From: a virus
Reading direction: 5' to 3' (one strand)
Virus record (IMG/VR): IMGVR_UViG_3300010354_000579
Coordinates: 1-25,422 of that record
Length of the DNA stretch: 25,422 nt
The position numbers and the translations under genes are program-made. The notes below the pieces were generated by a model. It saw only the letters and a list, made by a program, of their open reading frames with translations, searched no databases and was not told the origin of the DNA. The first letter of the stretch is position 1. Each line of letters begins with the position of its first letter. Shown in pieces: positions 18,726-24,698 of this stretch.

Positions 18726-20570
18726 ATGGGACACTTCAAGACTGGCGCGACTCGCGCCGAAAAGACTGACCCGGAATGGCTGCCAGTCGGTCGCCAGATC
18801 GGCGCACTCGCCAATGAGTGGGCTGGGCGGCACGACATTGTGGCCTACGTCGGCCCCGGTGCTGGCGGTCCAGCCCCGGCGTGCTTCATCCCGGCCACCG
18901 CTGAGGTTGAGGTCAACGTCGATGTGGCCTTCGGGTTCGGCGTCAAGCCAAACGAGATCGACCTCACGACTCGCGGCGGCAGGTACGAGTTCCCGGTCGC
19001 TACTGGCGCGATCTTTCACGAGGCGTGTCATGCGCGGTTCTCGCTGTGGAACGTGGAGCAGGCTCAGAAGGACTTGAAGCCTGACGAGTTCGCCGTGTTG
19101 TTGCTATTAGAGGAAGGGCGCATCGAATCTCGCGGGATCACGCACCTGCCTCGCATGCGAACCTTCCTGCGCTCTTGTGCGATGGAGTTGATCGTTGCCG
19201 ATTCCACAGAGAAGTTTCGGACGATGGGAAGCGTGCAGGCTGCGGCCAACCTCACCGCGATGGTGTGGTCGCGTGTCGATGGTGGCGTCCTCCCGCTGCG
19301 CGATGTTGCCGACCTGACTGACCTGATTGACGACTGTCTAGGTCTGGAGGTTTCGATGCGGCTGCGCGAGATTGCTACCAAGGCAAGGGACAACAGGAAC
19401 GATCACGACGGCACGGTGATGTACCCGCTCGCCATCGAATGGGCGCAGATCGTGCGCGACCTTGCGGCAGAGCGTGGCGAGAGCATCGTCAACGAGCCGA
19501 TGCCGGGTGCGCCCGGTGAGGGTGAGGGCGAGGGCGAGGGCGAGGGCGAGGGTGCGGGTGCGGGTGAGGGCGAGCCTTCCGCTGAGGTGCAGGCGATGCT
19601 GGACGCCCTGAGCGACGCTGCCGATGCCGTCGCGGTCAGCACCTTCACCGCGCTGGATGAGTCAGAGCAGGGCGAGAAGGACGAGGAAGTCGTCAAGGAG
19701 CGTCAGGGTCGCGGAAAGGAGATTCAGAAGGCCAAGGAAGCCGCCGTCAAGGTGTTCGGTCGCGGGACCGGGCCGGGTGCTGGTGGAACATCGTCAACGC
19801 TTCGCAATGTTCGCCCACCGTCAGCAGACGAGCGGCGTGCAGCGCATGTCGTGGCGAGCAGGCTGGAGAAGGCCAAGTACCGCGACCGCGATGCGACCGA
19901 CGTGAACAGCACGGTCCCACCGGGGCGGCTGCGCTCTCGCGCAATCGTGCAGGCCACCGCGCTGCGTGAGCGTGGCGTGATGCAGCAGGCAGAGGCGTGG
20001 CGGCGCACGGTTCGCAAGCAGACCGACGAGCCGACCCTGAGTGTCGGCGTGCTGGTGGACATCAGCGGGTCGATGGGCAGCGCGATGGAGCCAATGGCGA
20101 CGGTTGCCTATGTGCTGGGCGAGGCCACGGCACGGGTGCAGGGACGCGCTGCGATGGTCTACTTCGGAAACAGCGTGTTTGCCACGCTGCGCCCCGGCGA
20201 GCGAGTCAAGGAGGTTTCGGTCTACACCGCGCCGGATGGGACGGAGAAGTTCGACGATGCGTTCTGCGCCGTTGACGGCTCGCTCAACTTGCTACATGGA
20301 AACGGGGCGAGGCTCCTGATCGTGGTCAGCGACGGGCACTACACCACACCGGAGAGCGCCGCGACGCGCTCTTGGATGCGTCGGTGCGCGGAAGAAGGCG
20401 TGGCCGTCGTCTGGATTCCGTTCGATGACGGATACATGGCTAAGCATTTCGCAAAGGCCGCAGGCGGGGTCGTGCTTCCCGGCATGCTCACTCCGACCGA
20501 TGCGGCGCAGGAGATCGGCGCGGCGTGCGAGCGTGCGATCAACGAAACCACGGCAAGGAAGGCGTCGTGA
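18726..20570 (+). CDS. zincin-like plus von Willebrand factor A domain protein, MoxR partner
   Basis: The 614-residue protein has three parts. Near the N-terminus, AIFHEACHARF carries HExxH (His98, Glu99, His102), and LLLLEEGRIE about 30 residues later could supply a third ligand (Glu129 or Glu134), as in gluzincins. The middle has a Gly-Glu repeat encoded by GGCGAG units (about residues 263-284) and a charged linker. The C-terminus is a VWA domain with the MIDAS motif DISGSMGS (Asp445, Ser447, Ser449) and VVSDGHY. A metallopeptidase-like domain followed by VWA, beside a MoxR ATPase, matches the DUF2201-type arrangement. CobT-like chelatase subunits are an alternative comparison. The peptidase activity is unproven. 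Confidence 0.88.
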   Translation: MGHFKTGATRAEKTDPEWLPVGRQIGALANEWAGRHDIVAYVGPGAGGPAPACFIPATAEVEVNVDVAFGFGVKPNEIDLTTRGGRYEFPVATGAIFHEACHARFSLWNVEQAQKDLKPDEFAVLLLLEEGRIESRGITHLPRMRTFLRSCAMELIVADSTEKFRTMGSVQAAANLTAMVWSRVDGGVLPLRDVADLTDLIDDCLGLEVSMRLREIATKARDNRNDHDGTVMYPLAIEWAQIVRDLAAERGESIVNEPMPGAPGEGEGEGEGEGEGAGAGEGEPSAEVQAMLDALSDAADAVAVSTFTALDESEQGEKDEEVVKERQGRGKEIQKAKEAAVKVFGRGTGPGAGGTSSTLRNVRPPSADERRAAHVVASRLEKAKYRDRDATDVNSTVPPGRLRSRAIVQATALRERGVMQQAEAWRRTVRKQTDEPTLSVGVLVDISGSMGSAMEPMATVAYVLGEATARVQGRAAMVYFGNSVFATLRPGERVKEVSVYTAPDGTEKFDDAFCAVDGSLNLLHGNGARLLIVVSDGHYTTPESAATRSWMRRCAEEGVAVVWIPFDDGYMAKHFAKAAGGVVLPGMLTPTDAAQEIGAACERAINETTARKAS

Positions 20571-20580
20571 CCGGCGCGAG

Positions 20581-20623
20581 TTGCTATCAAGGAAGGGGGC
20601 CGTCCCTCCCCCTCAGATAGCAG
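20581..20623. repeat. repeat with inverted partial partner after the VWA gene
   Basis: TTGCTATCAAGGAA (20581-20594) is paired with GATAGCA (20616-20622). The inner arms GGGGG and CCCCC extend the hairpin. It begins 10 nt after the stop of the VWA gene. Confidence 0.65.
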
Positions 20624-20638
20624 CCCCGGCACGCGGTG

Positions 20639-20678
20639 CAAGCCCCCCACGGAACCCCCATCCCCCGTGGGGGGCTTG
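20639..20678 (+). terminator. 14-bp GC-rich terminator hairpin overlapping a promoter
   Basis: Bases 20639-20652 pair with 20665-20678 without a mismatch. The final TTG of the stem is the start of the -35 of the next promoter, so termination and initiation elements are fused. Confidence 0.7.
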
Positions 20679-20704
20679 CTTGTGTCAGTCGCCTATGTCA
20701 CAAT
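20676..20704 (+). promoter_or_regulatory. cassette promoter with conserved spacer
   Basis: TTGCTT (20676-20681), 17 nt, CACAAT (20699-20704). The spacer, GTGTCAGTCGCCTATGT, is nearly identical to those at 23271 and 24318. A stem-loop (CAGGCA-CGG-TGCCTG, 20712-20726) begins about 7 nt after the -10. Confidence 0.72.
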
Positions 20705-20743
20705 GAAGCCACAGGCACGGTGCCTGAGCGGAAGGGGAGCAAG

Positions 20744-21013
20744 ATGCAGGACATCGAAACCGACGAGGACACTCAGGTCGTGGAGTTCTTCTGCGACTTT
20801 GAGGGCGAGTACGTCCAGGTGGTCGTGGTCAACGATGACACGGACGCAGCGATGGAGGACGGGTGCCCGGATTGCGGCAAGGGGATGCTGTTCCGTGACG
20901 AGCGGGACTGCGACGAGTACCACCGGGACATGGAGGCCGACCGCCGCTTTGAGGAGTGGAGGGAGCAGCGCCTGATGCTCCGCTTGCTCGCTGATCCAGA
21001 CACCCGGCTCTAG
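20744..21013 (+). CDS. acidic zinc-binding small protein
   Basis: ATG 20744 follows GAAGGGGAG. The 89-residue product is acidic, with FFCDFEGEYV and CPDCGKGMLF, and ends in a charged helix. The Cys pairs suggest zinc binding. It is a stand-alone cassette: promoter, leader hairpin, gene, terminator. The family is unknown. Confidence 0.8.
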   Translation: MQDIETDEDTQVVEFFCDFEGEYVQVVVVNDDTDAAMEDGCPDCGKGMLFRDERDCDEYHRDMEADRRFEEWREQRLMLRLLADPDTRL

Positions 21014-21017
21014 CGGC

Positions 21018-21050
21018 AAGGCGGGAGGGGAAACCCTCCCGCCTTTGTTG
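21018..21050 (+). terminator. terminator with GAAA loop running into a repeat copy
   Basis: A 12-bp stem (21018-21029 with 21034-21045) is closed by a GAAA loop and followed by TGTTG, which is the start of an exact repeat copy (21048-21061). Confidence 0.8.
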
Positions 21051-21095
21051 CTATCAAGGGATAGGGCGCGGCGCGGTAGCACTTGCCGGCTGGTG

Positions 21096-21104
21096 TGATA
21101 CATT
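21096..21104 (+). promoter_or_regulatory. extended -10 promoter
   Basis: TGATACATT (21096-21104) is a TGn-extended -10 ahead of ATG 21136. A similar TGATACGAT stands at 22133. No convincing -35 is seen. Confidence 0.45.
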
Positions 21105-21135
21105 ACAGACACAGGGACAACGGGGAGGTGAAGAA

Positions 21136-21294
21136 ATGCAGAAGATCCAAACGTGGGTTGCCAAGACCGGCGAGGGGATGGGCGAGATTCTGGTCACCAT
21201 CTACGGCGAGGGTGCCGATATGACGGTGACGGTCGCGCAGCGTGAGTGGCCGTCAAGCATGTGGGGACCGCCAGAGTACGCGGAGCGCCGCTAG
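21136..21294 (+). CDS. 52-residue hypothetical protein
   Basis: ATG 21136, preceded by GGGGAGGTGAAG, gives MQKIQTWVAKTGEGMGEILV, further beta-like residues and WPSSMWGPPEYAERR. A good ribosome-binding site, an upstream promoter and a terminator hairpin directly after the stop make this a complete cassette despite its size. The function is unknown. Confidence 0.75.
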   Translation: MQKIQTWVAKTGEGMGEILVTIYGEGADMTVTVAQREWPSSMWGPPEYAERR

Positions 21295-21304
21295 CGGCGC
21301 GGTG

Positions 21305-21330
21305 ACGGCGGGAGGGAAACCTCCCGCCGT
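21305..21330 (+). terminator. terminator with GAAA loop fused to a repeat copy
   Basis: An 11-bp stem (21305-21315 with 21320-21330) closes on GAAA. Its last base is the first T of TTGCTATCAAGGGA (21330-21343). Confidence 0.75.
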
Positions 21331-21372
21331 TGCTATCAAGGGAAAGCACACGACAACGGAAGGGGCAAGACA

Positions 21373-21600
21373 ATGGAAACTGCTATCAAGGGAATAACGA
21401 CGGGACTCGTGGACGCTTACGGGTCCGAGTGGGACGCTCAACTCACGGAGTGGACAGATGGCACGGTGACCGTGGAAGCCACCACGGTCGCAGGCTGCCC
21501 GTGGGACAGCGAGTTGGTCTACACGGTCGAACTGAACCTAGAACGGTGGCCTACGGTGGCCGAACTGGGCGAGGTCTTGCCGAGGTGGCTGGAGCCTTGA
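21373..21600 (+). CDS. hypothetical protein with the repeat in its first codons
   Basis: The 75-residue protein begins METAIKGITTGLVDAYGSEW; AIKG is encoded by an exact repeat copy at 21381-21393, nine codons or fewer from the start. A second copy lies in the leader (21330-21343). GGAAGGGG precedes the ATG. The rest is a beta-rich sequence of unknown family (TVTVEATTVAGCPWDSELVY). The repeat in the coding start could place translation under the same control as the leader copy. Confidence 0.75.
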   Translation: METAIKGITTGLVDAYGSEWDAQLTEWTDGTVTVEATTVAGCPWDSELVYTVELNLERWPTVAELGEVLPRWLEP

Positions 21601-21612
21601 TCCGCGCAGCGC

Positions 21613-21640
21613 GAGGGGTCCACCTCCCGGTGGACCCCTC
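21613..21640 (+). terminator. 12-bp GC-rich hairpin terminator
   Basis: GAGGGGTCCACC (21613-21624) pairs perfectly with GGTGGACCCCTC (21629-21640). GCCGTTTCTG follows and leads into an exact repeat copy (21649-21661). Confidence 0.75.
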
Positions 21641-21648
21641 GCCGTTTC

Positions 21649-21838
21649 TGCTATCAAGGGAAGGCGCCCTGATAGCAGGGCAGGCAGGGGGAGGGGGAAC
21701 ATAAAAATCGATTTGTATGTCGGCCCCCCTCCCCCACCCGTCAGCCCACCACACTTGCGCCCTTCCTGCTATCAAGTAAGGGGCGAAGCCCCTTACTTGA
21801 CCACCACACTTCCCTTGATAGCAGGATTAAGATAGAAT
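21649..21838. repeat. intergenic composite module, copy at 21.7 kb
   Basis: In order: exact repeat 21649-21661; inverted core 21670-21677; AT palindrome 21699-21720 in G-rich and C-rich arms; repeat core TGCTATCAAG 21768-21777 leading into a 13-bp hairpin (21772-21784 with 21788-21800); exact inverted repeat 21811-21823; a -10-like TAGAAT at 21833-21838. No gene lies between 21601 and 21876. The module sits directly before the next cassette promoter. Confidence 0.75.
21699..21720. repeat. AT palindrome, copy 2
   Basis: ACATAAAAATC (21699-21709) and GATTTGTATGT (21710-21720) match except for one base. Flanks are GGGGGAGGGGG and CCCCCCTCCCCC. Confidence 0.75.
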
Positions 21839-21843
21839 ACGGA

Positions 21844-21864
21844 TGTACGGCAGGGTGCCGTACA
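21844..21864 (+). promoter_or_regulatory. leader stem-loop
   Basis: TGTACGGCA (21844-21852) and TGCCGTACA (21856-21864) form a perfect 9-bp stem starting 6 nt after TAGAAT. The ribosome-binding site GAAGGGG follows directly. Confidence 0.65.
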
Positions 21865-21876
21865 GAAGGGGCAGGG

Positions 21877-22068
21877 ATGGCAGACAAGGGGACCACCGCC
21901 GTGGTTGCATCATTCCCGGCGTGCGACTTCCGGTGCGGCAATGTCGCACGGTTCGACGGGCGCACCACGATGGGGCCGTGGGCCTACATGTGCGTGGACT
22001 GCTGGGTCAAGCACGGCGTGCGGAAGTTGGGCACCGGGTACGGCCAGCGGCTGGCATTGGGCGGCTGA
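21877..22068 (+). CDS. 63-residue zinc-finger-like protein
   Basis: The product has CDFRCGNVARFDGRTTMGPW followed by MCVDCWVKHG: two CxxC-type pairs spaced as in a zinc ribbon. The pattern C..rCgn.A.fdgrt.mGpWaymC..C...hGv resembles actinobacterial phage hypotheticals. It is a complete cassette with leader hairpin and downstream terminator. Confidence 0.82.
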   Translation: MADKGTTAVVASFPACDFRCGNVARFDGRTTMGPWAYMCVDCWVKHGVRKLGTGYGQRLALGG

Positions 22069-22082
22069 CCGGCACGGATGCG

Positions 22083-22112
22083 GCAGGGGGTCGGGGAAAC
22101 CCGGCCCCCTGC
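22083..22112 (+). terminator. 13-bp terminator hairpin with GAAA loop
   Basis: Bases 22083-22095 pair with 22100-22112 (one G-T pair) around GAAA. CTTGCG follows, part of the next promoter region. Confidence 0.75.
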
Positions 22113-22132
22113 GCTTGCGTGTAGGGCGGCTG

Positions 22133-22165
22133 TGATACGATGACGACATGCGGCACGGCGCCGCA
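22133..22165 (+). promoter_or_regulatory. extended -10 promoter plus leader stem-loop
   Basis: TGATACGAT (22133-22141) is a TGn-extended -10. The stem-loop TGCGGC-ACGGC-GCCGCA (22149-22165) begins at about +1 and recurs identically at 24354-24370. Confidence 0.6.
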
Positions 22166-22179
22166 GGGAAGGGGACACC

Positions 22180-22686
22180 ATGTACGCGAGCGAGGCGCAG
22201 GCGCAGTTCCTGCGTGACTTGATCGCCACCCGCGAGTGGCAGGTGCGCGGCTGGAATCAGGAGCAGGCCGAGGCCATGCTCACGGCTGGCACGCTTGGCA
22301 AGGCCGAGGCATCGGCTCTCATCGACGCGCTGCGGCAGGCACCGCGCAAGGCTACGGGCGCGGTTGCTATCAAGGGAAGCACCGCTGGCCTGAGCGAAGG
22401 CATGTACCGGAGCGGCGACGGCAACATCTACCGGGTGCAGGCGTCGCGTGAGTCTGGGCGACTGTACGCAAAGCGGCTCGTATGGGATCTCGCACGGGAC
22501 GATAAGCCCCGTTTCGAGTACGACCGGGGCGCGGTGTACGCGCTCACTCCCGCCGACCGTATGAGCGTGGAGGATGCACGGGCGTGGGGCGTGGAGACTG
22601 GCGCGTGCTGCGTGTGCGGTGCGTTTCTGACGGACGCCAAGAGCGTTGCACGCGGGATCGGTCCCGTGTGCGAGGGTCGCGTCTAG
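22180..22686 (+). CDS. DUF6011-like zinc-binding protein
   Basis: The 168-residue protein ends in ACCVCGAFLTDAKSVARGIG followed by PVCEGRV. The CxxCGxxLTDxxSxxxGIGPxC signature matches the DUF6011 type seen in many actinobacteria and their phages. The N-terminus (SEAQAQFLRDLIATREWQV and EASALIDALRQAP) also fits phage proteins that carry this domain. VAIKGS in the middle is encoded by an exact repeat copy (22364-22377), sitting in the linker between the two regions. The function is unknown. Confidence 0.85.
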   Translation: MYASEAQAQFLRDLIATREWQVRGWNQEQAEAMLTAGTLGKAEASALIDALRQAPRKATGAVAIKGSTAGLSEGMYRSGDGNIYRVQASRESGRLYAKRLVWDLARDDKPRFEYDRGAVYALTPADRMSVEDARAWGVETGACCVCGAFLTDAKSVARGIGPVCEGRV

Positions 22687-22693
22687 GGGGTGC

Positions 22694-22717
22694 AGGGGGC
22701 CGGGAAACCGGCCCCCT
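22694..22717 (+). terminator. 10-bp terminator hairpin with GAAA loop
   Basis: AGGGGGCCGG (22694-22703) pairs with CCGGCCCCCT (22708-22717) around GAAA. Then GCGCGGTTAG leads into an exact repeat (22737-22750), the same junction as at 24660. Confidence 0.75.
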
Positions 22718-22760
22718 CGCCACCCGGCGCGGTTAGTTGCTATCAAGGGAAAGGGACACC

Positions 22761-23042
22761 ATGAGAATCTGCAATCACGAGATCTGCGACGGCAACGTCG
22801 ATGATCCGACCTACGCCTACTGCGATCTACCCGCAGCACACGGGGGAGAGCATCAGTTTCTGCTATCAAGGGAAGGGGAGGTGAGAGGGATGCTTACGAA
22901 GGACGAAATGCTCGCGCAGTACGAGGTGCTGGGGTTCTCGTACGGGATGTGCGTGGTGCGCCGGAAGTCTGACGGGGTGCGCGGGGTGATGCTGTTCACG
23001 CCCGACGCGGATCGTCGTTATTACGACTTCCAGCCAGCCTAG
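22761..23042 (+). CDS. apparent fusion of two small proteins across a repeat copy
   Basis: From ATG 22761 (AAGGGAAAGGG upstream) the frame gives 93 residues. The first part, MRICNHEICDGNVDDPTYAY with CDLPAAHGGEHQF, is a CxxxxC...C zinc-like peptide. The second, MLTKDEMLAQYEVLGFSYGM onward, starts at ATG 22890 with its own GGGGAGG site. They are joined by LLSREGEVRG, encoded by repeat 22861-22873. The related junction at 25094 has one G fewer and stops there with TGA. A one-base insertion has therefore probably fused two genes, or the second is also translated separately. Confidence 0.7.
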   Translation: MRICNHEICDGNVDDPTYAYCDLPAAHGGEHQFLLSREGEVRGMLTKDEMLAQYEVLGFSYGMCVVRRKSDGVRGVMLFTPDADRRYYDFQPA

Positions 23043-23045
23043 ATA

Positions 23046-23073
23046 GCAGGGGGCCGCTTGTGCGGTCCCCTGC
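23046..23073 (+). terminator. 12-bp terminator hairpin
   Basis: GCAGGGGGCCGC (23046-23057) pairs with GCGGTCCCCTGC (23062-23073) around TTGT, 4 nt after the stop codon. Confidence 0.7.
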
Positions 23074-23084
23074 CCTGGGGGCGA

Positions 23085-23245
23085 CCATAAAAATCAATTT
23101 TTAGGGAGGCCCCCGAGCGCGGCCACCCCACGCTTGCGCGTGAGGTGCTATCAAGGCACTGGGGCGCTGCCCTCTCTCCCCAATGGGGCGCTGCCCCAAT
23201 GGGGCGCTGCCCCAATGGGGCGCTGCCCTCTCTCCCTTGATAGCA
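23085..23245. repeat. intergenic composite module, copy at 23.1 kb
   Basis: In order: AT palindrome (decayed; CCATAAAAATC/AATTTTTAGGG, 23085-23106); CACGC-TTGC-GCGTG hairpin (23129-23142); repeat core TGCTATCAAGG (23146-23156); a GC-rich block with three 16-bp tandem units; exact inverted repeat (23233-23245). A cassette promoter follows at 23271. Confidence 0.75.
23178..23225. repeat. three perfect tandem 16-bp units (CCCCAATGGGGCGCTG)
   Basis: Units at 23178-23193, 23194-23209 and 23210-23225 are identical. Each contains the hairpin-forming CCCCAATGGGG. The array is bordered by two copies of GGGGCGCTGCCCTCTCTCCC, the second overlapping the last unit. Confidence 0.85.
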
Positions 23246-23270
23246 GTTTGCGCCGATTCGGCGTTTCGAC

Positions 23271-23325
23271 TTGCGCGGTGTCAGCCACCTATGCCATAAT
23301 AGGTCTTACCACGGAAGGCCCGTGG
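23271..23325 (+). promoter_or_regulatory. cassette promoter with conserved spacer and leader stem-loop
   Basis: TTGCGC (23271-23276), 18 nt, CATAAT (23295-23300). The spacer contains TGTCAGCCACCTATGC, identical to that at 24318. CCACGG-AAGGC-CCGTGG (23309-23325) is a leader stem-loop at about +1. Confidence 0.7.
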
Positions 23326-23346
23326 GAATGACGAAGGGATGCCAAA

Positions 23347-23742
23347 ATGGCTTCTGTTCGGAAGAACGCCAAGGGCACGGTCACCGTGACCCGCCGGGGC
23401 GCGGTCAAGGCCACGCCCGAACTCGCCGCCGCTGTGGCGACGGTCAGCAACATGCGGGCGGCGATTGCCGACCTCACGGTTGAGGAGAAGGCTGCTAAGG
23501 CCGTCGTCCTCGCCGCCACGGGTGAGCGCAACCGCCTCATCCTTGACGAGGCTGGGGACGTTATCTGCGAAGTGCAGATGATCGACCGCAGCACCTGCAC
23601 GGTGGACGGGTTCGTGGAGGCGCTCGCGGCGCTCTATCCCGCCGTGTGGCGGGTGCTGATGGACACCGACCCCAAGGCGGTTGAGGCTGCCAAGGCTGAG
23701 GCGACCACCACCAAGCCATACCCCAAGGTGCTGCCCAAGTAG
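23347..23742 (+). CDS. hypothetical Ala-rich helical protein
   Basis: The 131-residue protein has a basic N-terminus (ASVRKNAKGTVTVTRRGAVK), a long Ala-rich helix (about 25-58), then LILDEAGDVICEVQMIDRST, a stretch ending VWRVLMDTDP, and KPYPKVLPK. The order helix, 'vl.dG.vva.v....r...D...l...yP.v' and a basic end loosely resembles C-terminal regions of phage YqaJ-type exonucleases, but no nuclease residues are present. A stand-alone function is unknown. ATG 23347 follows ACGAAGGGA. Confidence 0.72.
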   Translation: MASVRKNAKGTVTVTRRGAVKATPELAAAVATVSNMRAAIADLTVEEKAAKAVVLAATGERNRLILDEAGDVICEVQMIDRSTCTVDGFVEALAALYPAVWRVLMDTDPKAVEAAKAEATTTKPYPKVLPK

Positions 23743-23755
23743 CACCCTCCCCCCT

Positions 23756-23792
23756 GCGCGGGGAGTCGGACCCCCCTCCCGGCTCCCCGCGC
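23756..23792 (+). terminator. 14-bp GC-rich hairpin terminator
   Basis: Bases 23756-23769 pair with 23779-23792 (one T-G pair) around an 8-9-nt loop. An exact repeat copy (23808-23821) follows and gives AAGGGAAGG for the next gene. Confidence 0.7.
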
Positions 23793-23833
23793 CCTACCTT
23801 TCAGAAGTTGCTATCAAGGGAAGGATGGACACC

Positions 23834-24079
23834 ATGCAGGACACCTACGCCGACACGGCCACGATGACGGTGACGGATCGGATCGCCCTGGGGATGTGGG
23901 GATACCGCCCCGTGCCCCCTAAGGGCTTCCTACAGGCCGCAATCGGGTGCGCGGCCACCGAAGGGTGGTCGGAGACGTACGAGGCGGGAGACTGGCCCAC
24001 GCTGCTCCGGTCAGCCCTCGCCGTCGCACCGGCTAAGGGCTTGTGCGGGTGCGGGTCGGAGATCCACACGCTGGACTAG
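23834..24079 (+). CDS. hypothetical small protein with CxC end
   Basis: I chose ATG 23834, about 9 nt after the AAGGGAAGG of the repeat; ATG 23825 is in frame but too close. The 81-residue product has MTVTDRIALGMWGYRPVPPK and ends GLCGCGSEIHTLD. It looks like a small globular protein of unknown family. Its TAG is directly followed by an exact repeat (24080-24093). No promoter is seen, so it is co-transcribed with 23347 if the hairpin between them is read through. Confidence 0.72.
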   Translation: MQDTYADTATMTVTDRIALGMWGYRPVPPKGFLQAAIGCAATEGWSETYEAGDWPTLLRSALAVAPAKGLCGCGSEIHTLD

Positions 24080-24101
24080 TTGCTATCAAGGGAAGGAGCG
24101 C

Positions 24102-24145
24102 ACAGCGCACCGGGAGCCGAATGGCCCCGGTGCGCTGTTCCTTTG
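24102..24145 (+). terminator. 13-bp hairpin terminator with weak T run
   Basis: ACAGCGCACCGGG (24102-24114) pairs perfectly with CCCGGTGCGCTGT (24126-24138), followed by TCCTTTG. Confidence 0.82.
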
Positions 24146-24175
24146 CTAGCAGGACGCGGGGCGCGGTGGGGGCGA

Positions 24176-24291
24176 ACATAAAAATCAATTTTTATGTCGG
24201 CCCCCCGCCCGAACCCCCGCCACGCTTGCGCGTGACCTGCTATCAAGGGAAGGGGCTTCGCCCCTCCCTTCCTGCCATTCCCTTGATAGCA
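24176..24291. repeat. intergenic composite module, copy at 24.2 kb
   Basis: In order: AT palindrome with perfect arms (ACATAAAAAT 24176-24185, ATTTTTATGT 24188-24197) extended by GGGGGC/GCCCCC; CACGC-TTGC-GCGTG hairpin (24221-24234); exact repeat (24238-24250); GGGGC/GCCCC hairpin; exact inverted repeat (24279-24291). The cassette promoter follows at 24318. This is the best preserved copy. Confidence 0.82.
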
Positions 24292-24317
24292 GCAATCCGA
24301 CTCCTTGCGTGTCGAAC

Positions 24318-24370
24318 TTGCACATGTCAGCCACCTATGCCACAATGAAGACATGCGGCACGGCGCCGCA
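24318..24370 (+). promoter_or_regulatory. cassette promoter with conserved spacer and leader stem-loop
   Basis: TTGCAC (24318-24323), 17 nt (ATGTCAGCCACCTATGC), CACAAT (24341-24346). The stem-loop TGCGGC-ACGGC-GCCGCA (24354-24370) is identical to that at 22149. Confidence 0.75.
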
Positions 24371-24385
24371 GGGAAGGGGACCGAA

Positions 24386-24622
24386 ATGTTCAAGGCACCG
24401 CAGACCGGGGATCGCATCACTGGCCTGACCATTACCTACCGGGATGGCATGTCCTACACCTTCGAGATGCACGCGACCCTGGGCGAGGGTAAGGCTGCCC
24501 ACTTTCTGGCAGGCTGCGCCCCGTCAAACATCGCCACAGTCCACCTCTTCACGGAGGATGGCATGTACACCCTGTTCTCCCTCGGTGTGGGGACTCTTTA
24601 CGGGGCAGACTGGCCCCAGTAA
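24386..24622 (+). CDS. hypothetical beta-rich small protein
   Basis: ATG 24386 follows GGGAAGGGGA. The 78-residue product alternates short strands (DRITGLTITYRDGMSYTFEM, VHLFTEDGMYTLFSLGVG), suggesting a compact beta domain. It forms a complete cassette with promoter, leader hairpin and terminator. The family is unknown. Confidence 0.78.
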   Translation: MFKAPQTGDRITGLTITYRDGMSYTFEMHATLGEGKAAHFLAGCAPSNIATVHLFTEDGMYTLFSLGVGTLYGADWPQ

Positions 24623-24628
24623 TCGTGA

Positions 24629-24652
24629 GCCGGGGGGCGCAAGCCCCCCGGC
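24629..24652 (+). terminator. 10-bp terminator hairpin with GCAA loop
   Basis: GCCGGGGGGC (24629-24638) pairs with GCCCCCCGGC (24643-24652) around GCAA, a GNRA-type loop. GCGCGGTTAG and an exact repeat (24670-24683) follow. Confidence 0.75.
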
Positions 24653-24698
24653 ACACCGGGCGCGGTTAGTTGCTATCAAGGGAAGGGGAGCGGCACGC

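Noticed and set aside
21910-22869. 319-residue minus-strand reading frame
   Set aside because: It crosses several plus-strand cassettes, terminators and promoters and is Arg/Pro/His-rich, typical of antisense in GC-rich DNA.
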